Under the pieces are notes generated by a model that was given only the letters and a program-made list of their open reading frames with translations, was not told the origin of the DNA and did no database searches. Shown here one piece after another: positions 17,577 to 25,740 of a stretch of DNA of 64,000 nucleotides. The position numbers were made by a program, and so were the translations under genes. The stretch is from an uncultured Fretibacterium sp. (GTDB lineage Bacteria; Synergistota; Synergistia; Synergistales; Aminobacteriaceae): NCBI GenBank assembly GCA_946186205.1, contig CAMHMH010000005.1, forward strand, positions 1 through 64,000. Reading direction: 5' to 3'. The first letter of the stretch is position 1, and each line of letters opens with the position of its first letter.

Positions 17577-17716
17577 TTCAATTTTCCGCTGAATTTAGCC
17601 TTTAATATCTCAGCACCTTTTTTTGATTCCGCGCCAAATTTTTTGTTAGCCTCCTTGTATATTCTCACCGCTTCTTTGCCTCGTATAATCGGAGTGGCTG
17701 CAATCTGAGTCGCCAT
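17573..17716 (-). CDS. Small antitoxin-like protein, partner of the GNAT gene
   Basis: This 47-residue frame is below the track cutoff: MATQIAATPIIRGKEAVRIY followed by a Lys-rich helix-prone tail ending SGKLK. GGAGG lies 7-8 bases before the ATG. Its TGA overlaps the GNAT ATG in the arrangement ATGA, the translationally coupled order usual for antitoxin-toxin pairs. I do not recognise a named antitoxin family; its size, charge and position suggest an antitoxin, possibly lacking a conventional DNA-binding domain. Confidence 0.6.
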   Translation of the reverse strand: MATQIAATPIIRGKEAVRIYKEANKKFGAESKKGAEILKAKFSGKLK

Positions 17717-17781
17717 GTTCAAAGCCTCCTTGTGTGATTTCAGTTATAATAGCAGAAATTTTCACAGAAAGGTTTAATTCA

Positions 17782-19461
17782 ATGGCATTCACAGTTTGCG
17801 TATTAACAGCAGCAGCAAAACGCGACACATACATAGCCAGCTACATAGCAGGAGAAGCACCAGTAACAGGCCATGACGTTATGGAAGAAATGATCACTAA
17901 GCACGACATGCCCCAGCGCAGAGTCATAGCATGGTTCGTGAACAATTACACGCGCCCGTTAGACTGGGTTGTCGATGAAGATGCTACTGTCGAATTTATC
18001 ACATCAACTTCACCGACAGGACAGCGAATCTACAAGCGCACATTAGGCTTCGTATTGATTATCGCATGTGCGAGAGTCTTAAAGCGAAAAGCTATACTCC
18101 GTCATTCAATCGCTGACTCTCATTACTGGGAGTTTGAAGACGGCCCCGTGACTCAGTCTGACGTTGACAGAATCAAAGCAGAGATGAGCGACATTATTCG
18201 ACGCGACTCAGCAATCACACGCGAGATACTCACAATCGACAAAGCACGCAGAGTCTTTCAGCGCCAGGGAGAACCCGAAATCGCAGAGTTATTCGTGAGG
18301 GCGAATCTTGACCCCGTTGAAGTGTACAGATGCGGCGAGAGATACGGTTACTTCTGCGGAGGTCCGTTAGCATCTTCAACAGGTGCATTGCGTATGTTTG
18401 ACGTTGTACTTTATGAGCATGGAATGTTATTGCGGTTCCCACGTCCTGACGCGCCAGACAAAATGCCGGAGCTTAAATTAGAGCCGTCAATGGGAAAAGT
18501 TTTCTTTGATTATGCGCACTGGCTTCAAGTTTTGGATCTAAATTATCTCAACAAACTTCATCACCGTGTTACAGAAGGACGCATTCAGGAATTAATCTTA
18601 ATCGCAGAGGCTTTCCATTCTCAGAGTCTCGGCAACATAGCAGAAGACATAGCAGCAAAGCCCGTGAAAGTTGTAACAATCGCAGGCCCTTCAGGTTCAG
18701 GCAAGACTACATTCTCAGAACGACTCAAAGTTCAGCTCATGGTCTGCGGAAAAACTCCCGTAACATTGCCGCTCGATAATTACTTCAAGGAGCGCGAAGA
18801 CTCACCCAAAGACGAAACCGGCGAATATGATTACGAACGACTCGACGCATTAGACCTCGAACTGTTAGGGGACAACCTTACGAGGATATTAGCGGGAGAA
18901 GAAGTTGTTACGCCTGTCTACAATTTCATAACAGGCAAGAAAGAGCCGGGCAAAGTCATCAAGCTGAAGCCTTCAGACGTGTTAATCATGGAGGGCATAC
19001 ACGGACTCAATGACCAGATTTTAGCGATGATACCTGAGAACGGGCGTTACGGCGTGTTTGTCTCGCCTCTCACGGGGATATGCATTGACCCTCACAACAG
19101 GACAAGCACGAGCGATAACAGATTGTTGCGGAGGATAATACGCGATTACAGGACGCGGGGGAAGTCGGCGCAAGTTACGCTTGAAGTTTACCCGAAAGTT
19201 ATACGGGGGGCAAAGCAATATATATTCCCGTACAGGAGCCGGGCTAATGCTATCTTCAACTCTTCATTGCCGTATGAGCTTGGAGTCCTGAAGCCGTATG
19301 TTGAGCCGTTATTGCACACTGTTGACGAAAATTCGAGCGTGTTCAGTGAGGCGTTAAGGCTGCTGAATATACTGCGGTTCGTTCCTGCCCTGAACAATGA
19401 CGGGATTCCGAACAACTCGGTTATACGTGAGTTTATCGGCGGGAGCTGCCTTGATGTATGA
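17782..19461 (+). CDS. Nucleoside (uridine) kinase with N-terminal ThrRS-like domains
   Basis: The product is 559 residues. The C-terminal half is a P-loop kinase of the phosphoribulokinase/uridine kinase family: AGPSGSGKTTFSERL near residue 312, then PLDNYFKERE and LIMEGIHGLND. The N-terminal half resembles the TGS-like and second-additional domains of threonyl-tRNA synthetase (RHSIADSHYWEF), a known architecture in bacterial nucleoside kinases. The expected reaction is phosphorylation of uridine or cytidine. ATG 17782 is chosen because AGAAAGG lies upstream; the ORF track start at 17734 lacks one. Its stop overlaps the methyltransferase start by 4 bp. Confidence 0.88.
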   Translation: MAFTVCVLTAAAKRDTYIASYIAGEAPVTGHDVMEEMITKHDMPQRRVIAWFVNNYTRPLDWVVDEDATVEFITSTSPTGQRIYKRTLGFVLIIACARVLKRKAILRHSIADSHYWEFEDGPVTQSDVDRIKAEMSDIIRRDSAITREILTIDKARRVFQRQGEPEIAELFVRANLDPVEVYRCGERYGYFCGGPLASSTGALRMFDVVLYEHGMLLRFPRPDAPDKMPELKLEPSMGKVFFDYAHWLQVLDLNYLNKLHHRVTEGRIQELILIAEAFHSQSLGNIAEDIAAKPVKVVTIAGPSGSGKTTFSERLKVQLMVCGKTPVTLPLDNYFKEREDSPKDETGEYDYERLDALDLELLGDNLTRILAGEEVVTPVYNFITGKKEPGKVIKLKPSDVLIMEGIHGLNDQILAMIPENGRYGVFVSPLTGICIDPHNRTSTSDNRLLRRIIRDYRTRGKSAQVTLEVYPKVIRGAKQYIFPYRSRANAIFNSSLPYELGVLKPYVEPLLHTVDENSSVFSEALRLLNILRFVPALNNDGIPNNSVIREFIGGSCLDV

Positions 19462-20387
19462 GCCAGTTCACGCTGGGACTCTCAGACCTTCCCGAATACA
19501 CGTATCAATGCGCTGATGCTTTAGAGTTTTCACGGACTCTCCCGGCTGAGTCTGTGAAGCTCGTAATCACTTCACCGCCGTATAACATCGGAAAATCCTA
19601 CGAGACTCGCAGAAACATTGAGGAATATATATCGGGCTTTGAGGCGTTAATCTCTGAGCTTGTGAGAATGCTTGCTGATGATGGCAGTATTTGCTGGCAG
19701 GTCGGGAATTTTGTTGATGACGGTGAAATTTTCCCGCTCGATATATATTTTTATCCCATGTTCAAATCACACGGGCTAAAACTCCGCAACAGAATCATAT
19801 GGCATTTCGGGCACGGCCTGCACTGCTCAAAGAGATTCAGCGGGCGTTACGAGACAATATTATGGTTCACGAAATCTGACAGTTACACTTTCAATCTTGA
19901 TGATGTCCGAATACCGTCAAAATATCCCGGCAAAAAATACTTCAAGGGCGCGAAAAAAGGAACTCTCAGCGGAAATCCTAAAGGCAAGAATCCCGAAGAC
20001 CTTTGGGAGATGACAATAGAAAGACTGATTGATGACTGGGACGCGCAAATCTGGGACATTCCGAACGTCAAGAACAATCACCCGGAGAAACTCAATCACC
20101 CCTGCCAATATCCTGTTGAACTCGCTGAACGGTGCATACTCGCATTAACCGACAAGGGCGACTGTGTATATGATCCTTTTGCGGGGGTCGGTTCGACTCT
20201 TATTGCGGCATTGAAGAATGACAGAAGGGCATTAGGCAGCGAGCATGTGAAAGAATATGTTGACATAGGGAATGAGAGAATAGAGAGGCTCAAAGAAGGT
20301 ACATTAATTACGAGGCCGATATACAAAACAATTTATGAGCCTTCACCCGATGACAAAATAGCGCAGAGGCCGGACGAATGGAAGTAA
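19458..20387 (+). CDS. Site-specific DNA methyltransferase, beta-class amino-methyltransferase
   Basis: The product is 309 residues. The catalytic motif SPPYNIGK sits near residue 39 and the S-adenosylmethionine motif DPFAGVGSTLIAA near residue 239, so catalytic before cofactor motif, the beta order of N6-adenine/N4-cytosine methyltransferases; SPPY favours N4-cytosine but does not prove it. The target sequence cannot be read from the protein. The start overlaps the kinase stop as ATGA. No intact endonuclease follows; a probable remnant does (see 20378-20592). The enzyme is therefore an orphan, perhaps a relic of a type II system. Confidence 0.9.
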   Translation: MSQFTLGLSDLPEYTYQCADALEFSRTLPAESVKLVITSPPYNIGKSYETRRNIEEYISGFEALISELVRMLADDGSICWQVGNFVDDGEIFPLDIYFYPMFKSHGLKLRNRIIWHFGHGLHCSKRFSGRYETILWFTKSDSYTFNLDDVRIPSKYPGKKYFKGAKKGTLSGNPKGKNPEDLWEMTIERLIDDWDAQIWDIPNVKNNHPEKLNHPCQYPVELAERCILALTDKGDCVYDPFAGVGSTLIAALKNDRRALGSEHVKEYVDIGNERIERLKEGTLITRPIYKTIYEPSPDDKIAQRPDEWK

Positions 20388-20592
20388 CAAATTATTTCAG
20401 GAACAATTCAATTCTTACGGGTGGCATGAAGTCAGACATGATTACTTTGTGAACGAGGACTTGAATACTACACGCGCAATCGTTCACCTTCAGGACAAGG
20501 ACGAACAGAGGCGAATAATTCAGGAGCGGGGATTCACAGCTTACAGGACAACGGTCAAATCCTTCTGTACCAGTTATATTAATTGGCACTGA
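20378..20592 (+). pseudogene. Probable remnant of a restriction endonuclease or other methyltransferase partner gene
   Basis: An ATG inside the end of the methyltransferase gene, with GAGG upstream, starts MEVTNYFRNNSILTGG and hits a TGA after 24 codons. A second frame through the same region is open for about 68 codons and ends with RGFTAYRTTVKSFCTSYINW then His-stop at 20592, reading like a real protein C terminus. Together they look like the two ends of a gene that lost its middle and shifted frame. The overlap with the methyltransferase is the layout of many type II restriction-modification pairs. I cannot name the nuclease family, so the identity is inference. Confidence 0.4.
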
Positions 20593-20612
20593 GCCTTCAC
20601 ACGTAATATAAT
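20583..20612 (+). promoter_or_regulatory. Putative sigma-70-type promoter of the SH3-like gene
   Basis: TTGGCA (20583-20588) and TATAAT (20607-20612) are separated by 18 bp, 36 bp upstream of the ATG at 20649. Confidence 0.55.
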
Positions 20613-20648
20613 CTCCCAAAATCCATTCACACAAGGAGTGCATAACTC

Positions 20649-21389
20649 ATGAAGAAAGCAGCTTTGTTAGCAGTTCTCTTTGCAGTAATATTCGCGTCCT
20701 CAGCCTTTGCTATTCCTTCCGCGCCGTCAAAAGGCCAGTGGGCTTATCCCCTCGAAGGCCGTATGAATCTTCACAGGAGAGCCGACGGAGATTCACGCAG
20801 CGAGGAAATCAGAATGCCGCGAAAATGGATCAGCGTCCCCAGCGCAGTAAGAGATGATGACAATTATTTGTGGTACAAAGTCAGCGTAAACGGCAAAACA
20901 GGCTGGCTCCCTCAGAACGGAGTCCTTCTCAAGATGGGAGGCAAAAGCAAATTAGCCACGAAAATCGCAAGGAATTACGCAAGAGCACGCCGCAAAGTTA
21001 TGGACAGGCCGCGCAGCTGGTCATCAAGAGATGAAGACGGCGTAACAGTCTATGAGACTCAGGGCAGGAACGGCGACGCAACATTCAAAGTTGTTGAAGG
21101 CAGGCGCGGAGTCAAAGATGTATTCTTCAGCACAAGCGACTACGAAATATGCCGCGAATTTCTCGGCGTTGACCTTATCGGATGGGATCAACCCGAAGTG
21201 CGCTCAAAGCTCGGTACTCCCACATTCCGCGAGACCCCGTATGACAATCCCGAATACAGCTTCTTGTACTATGAGCTTGAGGACAGGGATATGACTCTCT
21301 CAGTCCTCGAACGACGAGAAGGAAACGACAGAGAAGGAACCGTATACCGCGTTGAACTTTTCGAGGGCAGCAGGACGGACATGGATTAG
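20649..21389 (+). CDS. Secreted protein with SH3-like domain
   Basis: The product is 246 residues with signal peptide MKKAALLAVLFAVIFASSAFA. Residues about 30-98 resemble a bacterial SH3 domain (MNLHRRADGDS, WYKVSVNGKTGWLPQNGVLL), which often binds cell-wall or protein ligands. The remainder is charged and has no recognised family. AAGGAGTG precedes the ATG. cbiB starts 3 bp after the stop; the shared transcription need not mean a shared function. Confidence 0.75.
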   Translation: MKKAALLAVLFAVIFASSAFAIPSAPSKGQWAYPLEGRMNLHRRADGDSRSEEIRMPRKWISVPSAVRDDDNYLWYKVSVNGKTGWLPQNGVLLKMGGKSKLATKIARNYARARRKVMDRPRSWSSRDEDGVTVYETQGRNGDATFKVVEGRRGVKDVFFSTSDYEICREFLGVDLIGWDQPEVRSKLGTPTFRETPYDNPEYSFLYYELEDRDMTLSVLERREGNDREGTVYRVELFEGSRTDMD

Positions 21390-21392
21390 CCC

Positions 21393-22337
21393 GTGAAGTT
21401 TGCGATAGTTTTAACACTTGCGGTAATTCTTGATGAGATACTCGGAGACCCGCGAAATTTCCCTCACCCCGTAAGGCTCATAGGACTCGCGATAAATTTC
21501 TGGCACAAAATTTTCTTCAGGCATGACTCGTTTATACATGGCCTCGCTGTTGTCATTATGACTCTCTTAACGGCGGGGCTTTTTGTTTATGCGGTTCTTC
21601 ATGTTACGGAATGCAGCATCATTCTTCAGGTCTATCTGCTTTACTCGGCTGTTGCGTGGCGCGATCTCAAGGACGAAACTTTGCCCGTGCTCTTGTCGCT
21701 GATGACTCATAATATCGATGAGGCGCGAAAATCTTTGTCGTTCGTCGTCAGTCGTGATACTCAGACTCTTAACGAGGCGGAAATCTCACGCGCTGTCATT
21801 GAGACTGTAGCGGAAAATTCTGTTGACGGCGTTATGTCGGTGATATTCTTTGCGGCACTCGGACATTTCGTGAATGATCGTTGCGGTATGTGCCTGGCTG
21901 TATGGCTGTTCAAGTCAGCAAGCACCCTCGACTCTATGCTCGGCTATGAATCATTCGGCAGGTTCGGGACTCCGTCAGCAAGACTCGATGACATTCTCAA
22001 TTTCATTCCCGCAAGAATCGCAGGAGTCATTATCATCATGGCCGGAGCTTTTACGGGCGGAAATGTCCGGGAGGCTTTAAGAGTATTTCTTTCTGACAGG
22101 CTGAAGCACAAGAGTCCCAACAGCGCACACGGTGAAAGCGCGTTTGCAGGTGTGTTAGGCGTGAGACTCGGAGGCGGTGCATTTTACGGAGGAGAATTTG
22201 AGCCGGGAGAAACTCTCAACGGGGGCGGGAATGTCCCGGGCGTTTGCGACATCGTAAGGGCGTGGCGTGTTCTTGATGTCTCGTGCTGGCTTGCTGTGAT
22301 TGTCTCTGTGGTGATTGCATTGATGATTGAAGCGTGA
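21393..22337 (+). CDS. cbiB: Adenosylcobinamide-phosphate synthase CbiB/CobD
   Basis: The product is 314 residues, the normal length, starting with GTG. Family landmarks are DEILGDPRNFPHPVRLIG at the N terminus, AVAWRDLKDE, and VIETVAENSVDGVMSVIFFA in the middle; most of the chain is hydrophobic. The membrane enzyme joins the aminopropanol arm to adenosylcobyric acid in cobalamin synthesis. No other cobalamin gene and no cobalamin riboswitch lie nearby, so it is isolated from its pathway. There is no strong ribosome binding site; coupling to the upstream gene is likely. Confidence 0.92.
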   Translation: MKFAIVLTLAVILDEILGDPRNFPHPVRLIGLAINFWHKIFFRHDSFIHGLAVVIMTLLTAGLFVYAVLHVTECSIILQVYLLYSAVAWRDLKDETLPVLLSLMTHNIDEARKSLSFVVSRDTQTLNEAEISRAVIETVAENSVDGVMSVIFFAALGHFVNDRCGMCLAVWLFKSASTLDSMLGYESFGRFGTPSARLDDILNFIPARIAGVIIIMAGAFTGGNVREALRVFLSDRLKHKSPNSAHGESAFAGVLGVRLGGGAFYGGEFEPGETLNGGGNVPGVCDIVRAWRVLDVSCWLAVIVSVVIALMIEA

Positions 22338-22342
22338 AATTT

Positions 22343-22368
22343 GCCCCCAACATTAACGCGGGGGCTTG
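22343..22368. terminator. Hairpin between convergent cbiB and the DUF4230-like gene
   Basis: GCCCCC (22343-22348) pairs with GGGGGC (22360-22365) over 11 bases. T-tracts are weak on both sides. Confidence 0.5.
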
Positions 22369-22372
22369 TGAT

Positions 22373-23017
22373 TTACTGCGCTAATGACTCAAGCTGGAGC
22401 ACTGATTCATTGCCGGGAAGCTGCGAGCGTTCGTTGTCCGTGAAAATTATCTCCGCTTCCATTCCCGTTGACGCTACGACTGACGTTAATATTTTCCTCA
22501 CGTTGTCGTCTGAATGCGCAAGTATTCCCTTCTCAAGCTCATGCACTTTCACTTTCTCAAGGTCCGAATTTACTTCCCTGTTCTGGTCCTCAAGTTTCAC
22601 GCTCGTAAATATCCCCGCGCTCTGATCGTACACTTCAAAGCTGTGAACGTCCGCGTAAATGTCAAGTATCTCGCTGTGAGGAAGAGTGATTCTGACTCTG
22701 TTCACGTCAAACCTTTCTGACACTTTCGCTTTCGACAGGTCGCACCCGCATACTATTGTTCCGTAATACTTCAGCATGAACTTGCGGGTTGTTCCGGGAA
22801 AATAAATATTCAGGCCGGGAATCTTCATGCCCTCCGAGAAGGATATTATTGACTGAAAACGCTCACGGATCGTAGCAAGCTCGCTGACATTCTCAATGCC
22901 CGATAATATCGCCGTCCTCACTGAGCGGTTCTGATTCGCTTTCTTCCGCAGAACCATCATTACATTTATTGTGATTGATACCGTGAGAGCTAACACTAAT
23001 GCTATTGCTGCCGTCAA
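22373..23017 (-). CDS. DUF4230-like membrane-anchored protein
   Basis: The product is 214 residues starting at TTG 23017, chosen because AGGAGG lies 8 bases upstream; the ORF-track start at 23176 runs back through the J-domain gene. One N-terminal membrane helix (AAIALVLALTVSITINVMMV) is followed by a domain like DUF4230 proteins (KYYGTIVCGCDLSKAKV, VRITLPHSEILDIYADVHSFEVYDQ). The family is widespread and of unknown function. The domain would face outward from the cytoplasmic membrane. It is transcribed divergently from the J-domain gene. Confidence 0.75.
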   Translation of the reverse strand: MTAAIALVLALTVSITINVMMVLRKKANQNRSVRTAILSGIENVSELATIRERFQSIISFSEGMKIPGLNIYFPGTTRKFMLKYYGTIVCGCDLSKAKVSERFDVNRVRITLPHSEILDIYADVHSFEVYDQSAGIFTSVKLEDQNREVNSDLEKVKVHELEKGILAHSDDNVRKILTSVVASTGMEAEIIFTDNERSQLPGNESVLQLESLAQ

Positions 23018-23069
23018 AATTTTTACCTCCTGAAAATATATAATAGAATAATGACATGACCGCAAATTT

Positions 23070-24014
23070 TTGGCAATCCGCGAAACACGAAAGGAGGAAG
23101 CCGCAATAGACAGCCGCGAAATCATATCAAGCCTCCGTGTATTAGGGCTTGAGCCGGGAGCAACAGCTGATGACATTCATTCGGCGTTCAGGAAATTGGC
23201 GCGTGAGCTTCACCCCGATGTTGCAGGAGAGAAGAGCAGCGTAAAGTTTCAGCAGGTTACGGGAGCATACACGGCACTGAAGAACATCACGCCGGAAGAA
23301 TTAGAGTCCCTCGCCGAGAGTCTTCCCGAACACGAGAAGGCACGCATTCAGAAAGCAGAGAAGAAACGACGCGAGGAAGCCGCGAGACTCGAACGTTCAG
23401 CAAAAATTGACAGCATAATAGCGAAATATGAGTCAGACTTCAGAGACTATTACGCGAAAAGGAAATCAGGCGATGACTCAGACATGAAAGCAATAATCCT
23501 CAGAATGAAATCACGTAAGCCGAGAGTCATCAACGCAGCTCTGAAACATTCCGCGCCATTCGCCAACCGTGTGGAGTTCCGCAAGGCTCTGACAGAAATT
23601 CTCAAACGCCCCGAAATAGACTCAACAACAGCAGACATTGCCGGGTCTCTTCCTTTTGACGAAAGCACGCGGAAATCAATCGCACTCGACACTTCAAGCA
23701 ATGCCGCGAATTTTCCCGCCGGATTAATCATAAGCCTCATAGGGAATGACTCTGACTCAATGGAGAGCATGTTGCTTCACGCTTCGCCCGAAAATGTTTC
23801 AGTGATATTGCGCCGGTGGCCAGCCGGGAAAGTTATGACCGACTCAGTTTTGCGGACTCTCTTAGCGTCGGATGACATGAGGATACTTGTTCCCTTGTTG
23901 GGTGCGATGAGGATAAATTTTGCGCGTTCATCATCAAACCACAGGAAGAGGCTTCACGAGCTCGAAAATCACCCCGCCGCGGCTGTTCGTGCTTGGGCGA
24001 GGAAATTATTGTGA
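23070..24014 (+). CDS. DnaJ-domain (J-domain) protein
   Basis: The product is up to 314 residues. Residues about 17-75 form a J domain with the Hsp70-stimulating HPD tripeptide (ARELHPDVAGE). The remainder is basic and then helical, with HEAT-like helix pairs possible. There is no Gly/Phe or zinc-finger region, so this is a class III-type co-chaperone with an unknown client. The start is uncertain: the track uses TTG 23070, which lacks a ribosome binding site, whereas a perfect AAAGGAGG sits 8-9 bases before an in-frame ATA at 23106. Confidence 0.8.
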   Translation: MAIRETRKEEAAIDSREIISSLRVLGLEPGATADDIHSAFRKLARELHPDVAGEKSSVKFQQVTGAYTALKNITPEELESLAESLPEHEKARIQKAEKKRREEAARLERSAKIDSIIAKYESDFRDYYAKRKSGDDSDMKAIILRMKSRKPRVINAALKHSAPFANRVEFRKALTEILKRPEIDSTTADIAGSLPFDESTRKSIALDTSSNAANFPAGLIISLIGNDSDSMESMLLHASPENVSVILRRWPAGKVMTDSVLRTLLASDDMRILVPLLGAMRINFARSSSNHRKRLHELENHPAAAVRAWARKLL

Positions 24015-24026
24015 GGAGGAATTATC

Positions 24027-24698
24027 ATGAAAAAATTTTTGTGCGTCATGGCCGTGTTAATGCTCTGCGGGATTTCTTTTGCTGACGTAATGCCGCCTTA
24101 TGTCGTAATCTCGAACGCTGAAAAGATTTCGGGCGGAAATGATTTCGTTTATGTCAGCGATAATGCAGGACAGAATCTTGACGGGCTTCCTGTTCCTGAC
24201 ATAACGATAACGGGGCAATTGCGTTCGACTCTTCCTGTTCAGCGAGGCAATGTCCCATCACGTGAAAACAGTCTGCTTAATCCCGGCGAGCCTATAGAGA
24301 TCACAGCGCGGGGAAATTCCGTAACAATTTCTGACTGGGGCGGGGATGATGTTTACTCGGTGAGACTGTTTGACTCAAATGGTGAGCTCGTTGAAGTAAA
24401 TTCTGATGAGGACAGCAGGAAATATCCCGTAACTGTGAGTCTTTCACCGTCGCCAAAAGATTACTACCTCGAAATCATGCAGAAAGATACAAAGTATGAC
24501 ACAGACTCGGAGCCTGAGTTCTGTTACGTCTTGTTGAGAATGAAATCCGGCCATGACTCCGCAATATCTTCACCGAATGAACGAACGCAAAACGCGAGCA
24601 ATGACAGAGCAGTCAAATCACGAACGGGGAATCCTCTTGAGGCAATCGGAGAAATCTACAGGCGTTACAGGAAGGAAGCAGAAGAGAATCCGTATTAA
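24027..24698 (+). CDS. Hypothetical secreted protein
   Basis: The product is 223 residues with signal peptide MKKFLCVMAVLMLCGISFA. A beta-rich middle part (VSLSPSPKDYYLEIMQ) and a charged tail (EIYRRYRKEAEENPY) are visible; no family is recognised. GAGGAGGA precedes the ATG, 12 bp after the J-domain stop, so the two are probably cotranscribed. Export to the periplasm is the only supported statement about its role. Confidence 0.7.
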   Translation: MKKFLCVMAVLMLCGISFADVMPPYVVISNAEKISGGNDFVYVSDNAGQNLDGLPVPDITITGQLRSTLPVQRGNVPSRENSLLNPGEPIEITARGNSVTISDWGGDDVYSVRLFDSNGELVEVNSDEDSRKYPVTVSLSPSPKDYYLEIMQKDTKYDTDSEPEFCYVLLRMKSGHDSAISSPNERTQNASNDRAVKSRTGNPLEAIGEIYRRYRKEAEENPY

Positions 24699-24709
24699 CA
24701 TGAAAACGC

Positions 24710-24746
24710 AGGGCAGGAGTCAAAATGATTCCCGCCCTTTATTTTT
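24710..24746. terminator. Terminator between convergent genes
   Basis: AGGGC and GCCCT form the base of a stem that continues with GGAGTC/GATTCC. TTTATTTTT follows on the + strand. Confidence 0.65.
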
Positions 24747-24750
24747 GTCG

Positions 24751-25638
24751 TCATGCTTGAAACTCTGAATTTTCACGGTAAATTTTTTGCAGCAATTCTA
24801 CGAAATCTTTCACGCTCTCACGCTTATCACCTGAATGAGTGCACAACACGCAGCAGATTTTCTCCGGGCAGTCAAAAAGAGTCCAAGCAAATTCCCCGTT
24901 ATGATCGTTCAGGAATCCCGGAGCAAGGCAAACTCCCCTGTGAGCTTTTATGTTCGTTAGTGTAGTCTCGCGGTCATTGCTATTGAAGTACTCAATGTGA
25001 ATCGATTCTATGATTCTCTGCTGAACCGCTTTAAGCTCAGGAGGTGAACCGCCGCCGACCATTAGCACACGCCCGCGCAAATCCTCAGCGTGAACAATAT
25101 CCCTTCCGGCTAATTCGTCATCTTTTAGCGTAATCAAATATATTCTGCTGTCGAAAAGAAAATGAAGCCTTATACCCGGAATGTGCTTAACGTCATTGCG
25201 TCTTGCGAACAAAATATCTTCCTCGCCTTTCAGGAATGAAGCTGAGTCGTAAAGCGCAAGGAAATGCGGAGTAACTGAGACTCCCCCGTGTGATTTCGTG
25301 AAGGACTCTATAGCTTCAGGAAGGAAATATATTGCTGACCTCATCGGGAGTCCGATTGTGATATTCGCCCGGTAACGTGTGCCGTAATTCTGCCCCTGTT
25401 CAACCGCCCGTTTCAGTTCGTCGCGAATGTTCCTGAGAGTCACGCAGAACTGTTCACCCGCAGGAGTCAAGACCGCTCCTTTTGGCGAGCGTTCAAAGAG
25501 TGAGAACCGTATTTCCTCCTCAACCTGCTTAATCTGATATGTGAGAGCCGGCTGTGAAATGAAAAGTTTCTCAGCGGCCCTGTTGAAATTTTTTGTCCTC
25601 GCAAGCTCCAGAATGTAATCAATCTGTTTCGTGTCCAT
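24751..25638 (-). CDS. LysR-family transcriptional regulator
   Basis: The product is 295 residues. Residues 1-60 are the winged HTH (IDYILELARTKNFNRAAEKL, FISQPALTYQIKQVEEEI, FERSPKGAVLTPAGEQF). The C-terminal effector domain follows. ATG 25638 begins the conserved HTH and is preferred to the ORF-track start at 25713. It is divergent from the hydrolase gene, the usual position for a LysR regulator and its target, so it probably controls the hydrolase/reductase cluster. The effector is unknown. Confidence 0.93.
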   Translation of the reverse strand: MDTKQIDYILELARTKNFNRAAEKLFISQPALTYQIKQVEEEIRFSLFERSPKGAVLTPAGEQFCVTLRNIRDELKRAVEQGQNYGTRYRANITIGLPMRSAIYFLPEAIESFTKSHGGVSVTPHFLALYDSASFLKGEEDILFARRNDVKHIPGIRLHFLFDSRIYLITLKDDELAGRDIVHAEDLRGRVLMVGGGSPPELKAVQQRIIESIHIEYFNSNDRETTLTNIKAHRGVCLAPGFLNDHNGEFAWTLFDCPEKICCVLCTHSGDKRESVKDFVELLQKIYRENSEFQA

Positions 25639-25740
25639 AAAAATTTTCCGGCCATGATAAAAATTTGTGATTTGAATATTATATCGTCTTTGATTTTGGA
25701 TTAGCCCATCCAAAAAATTTTAGTGCAGGAGGTTTCGAGA
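25639..25740. promoter_or_regulatory. Divergent intergenic region, likely LysR operator
   Basis: The 102 bp between the LysR and hydrolase starts are AT-rich and contain imperfect T-N11-A type dyads (around ATTTGAATATTATATCG). Position and regulator family imply the operator is here; the exact box is not resolved. Confidence 0.4.

Noticed and set aside
21393-22337. Cobalamin riboswitch before cbiB
   Set aside because: The upstream gene ends 3 bp before cbiB and no B12-box-like sequence was seen in the leader of that unit.
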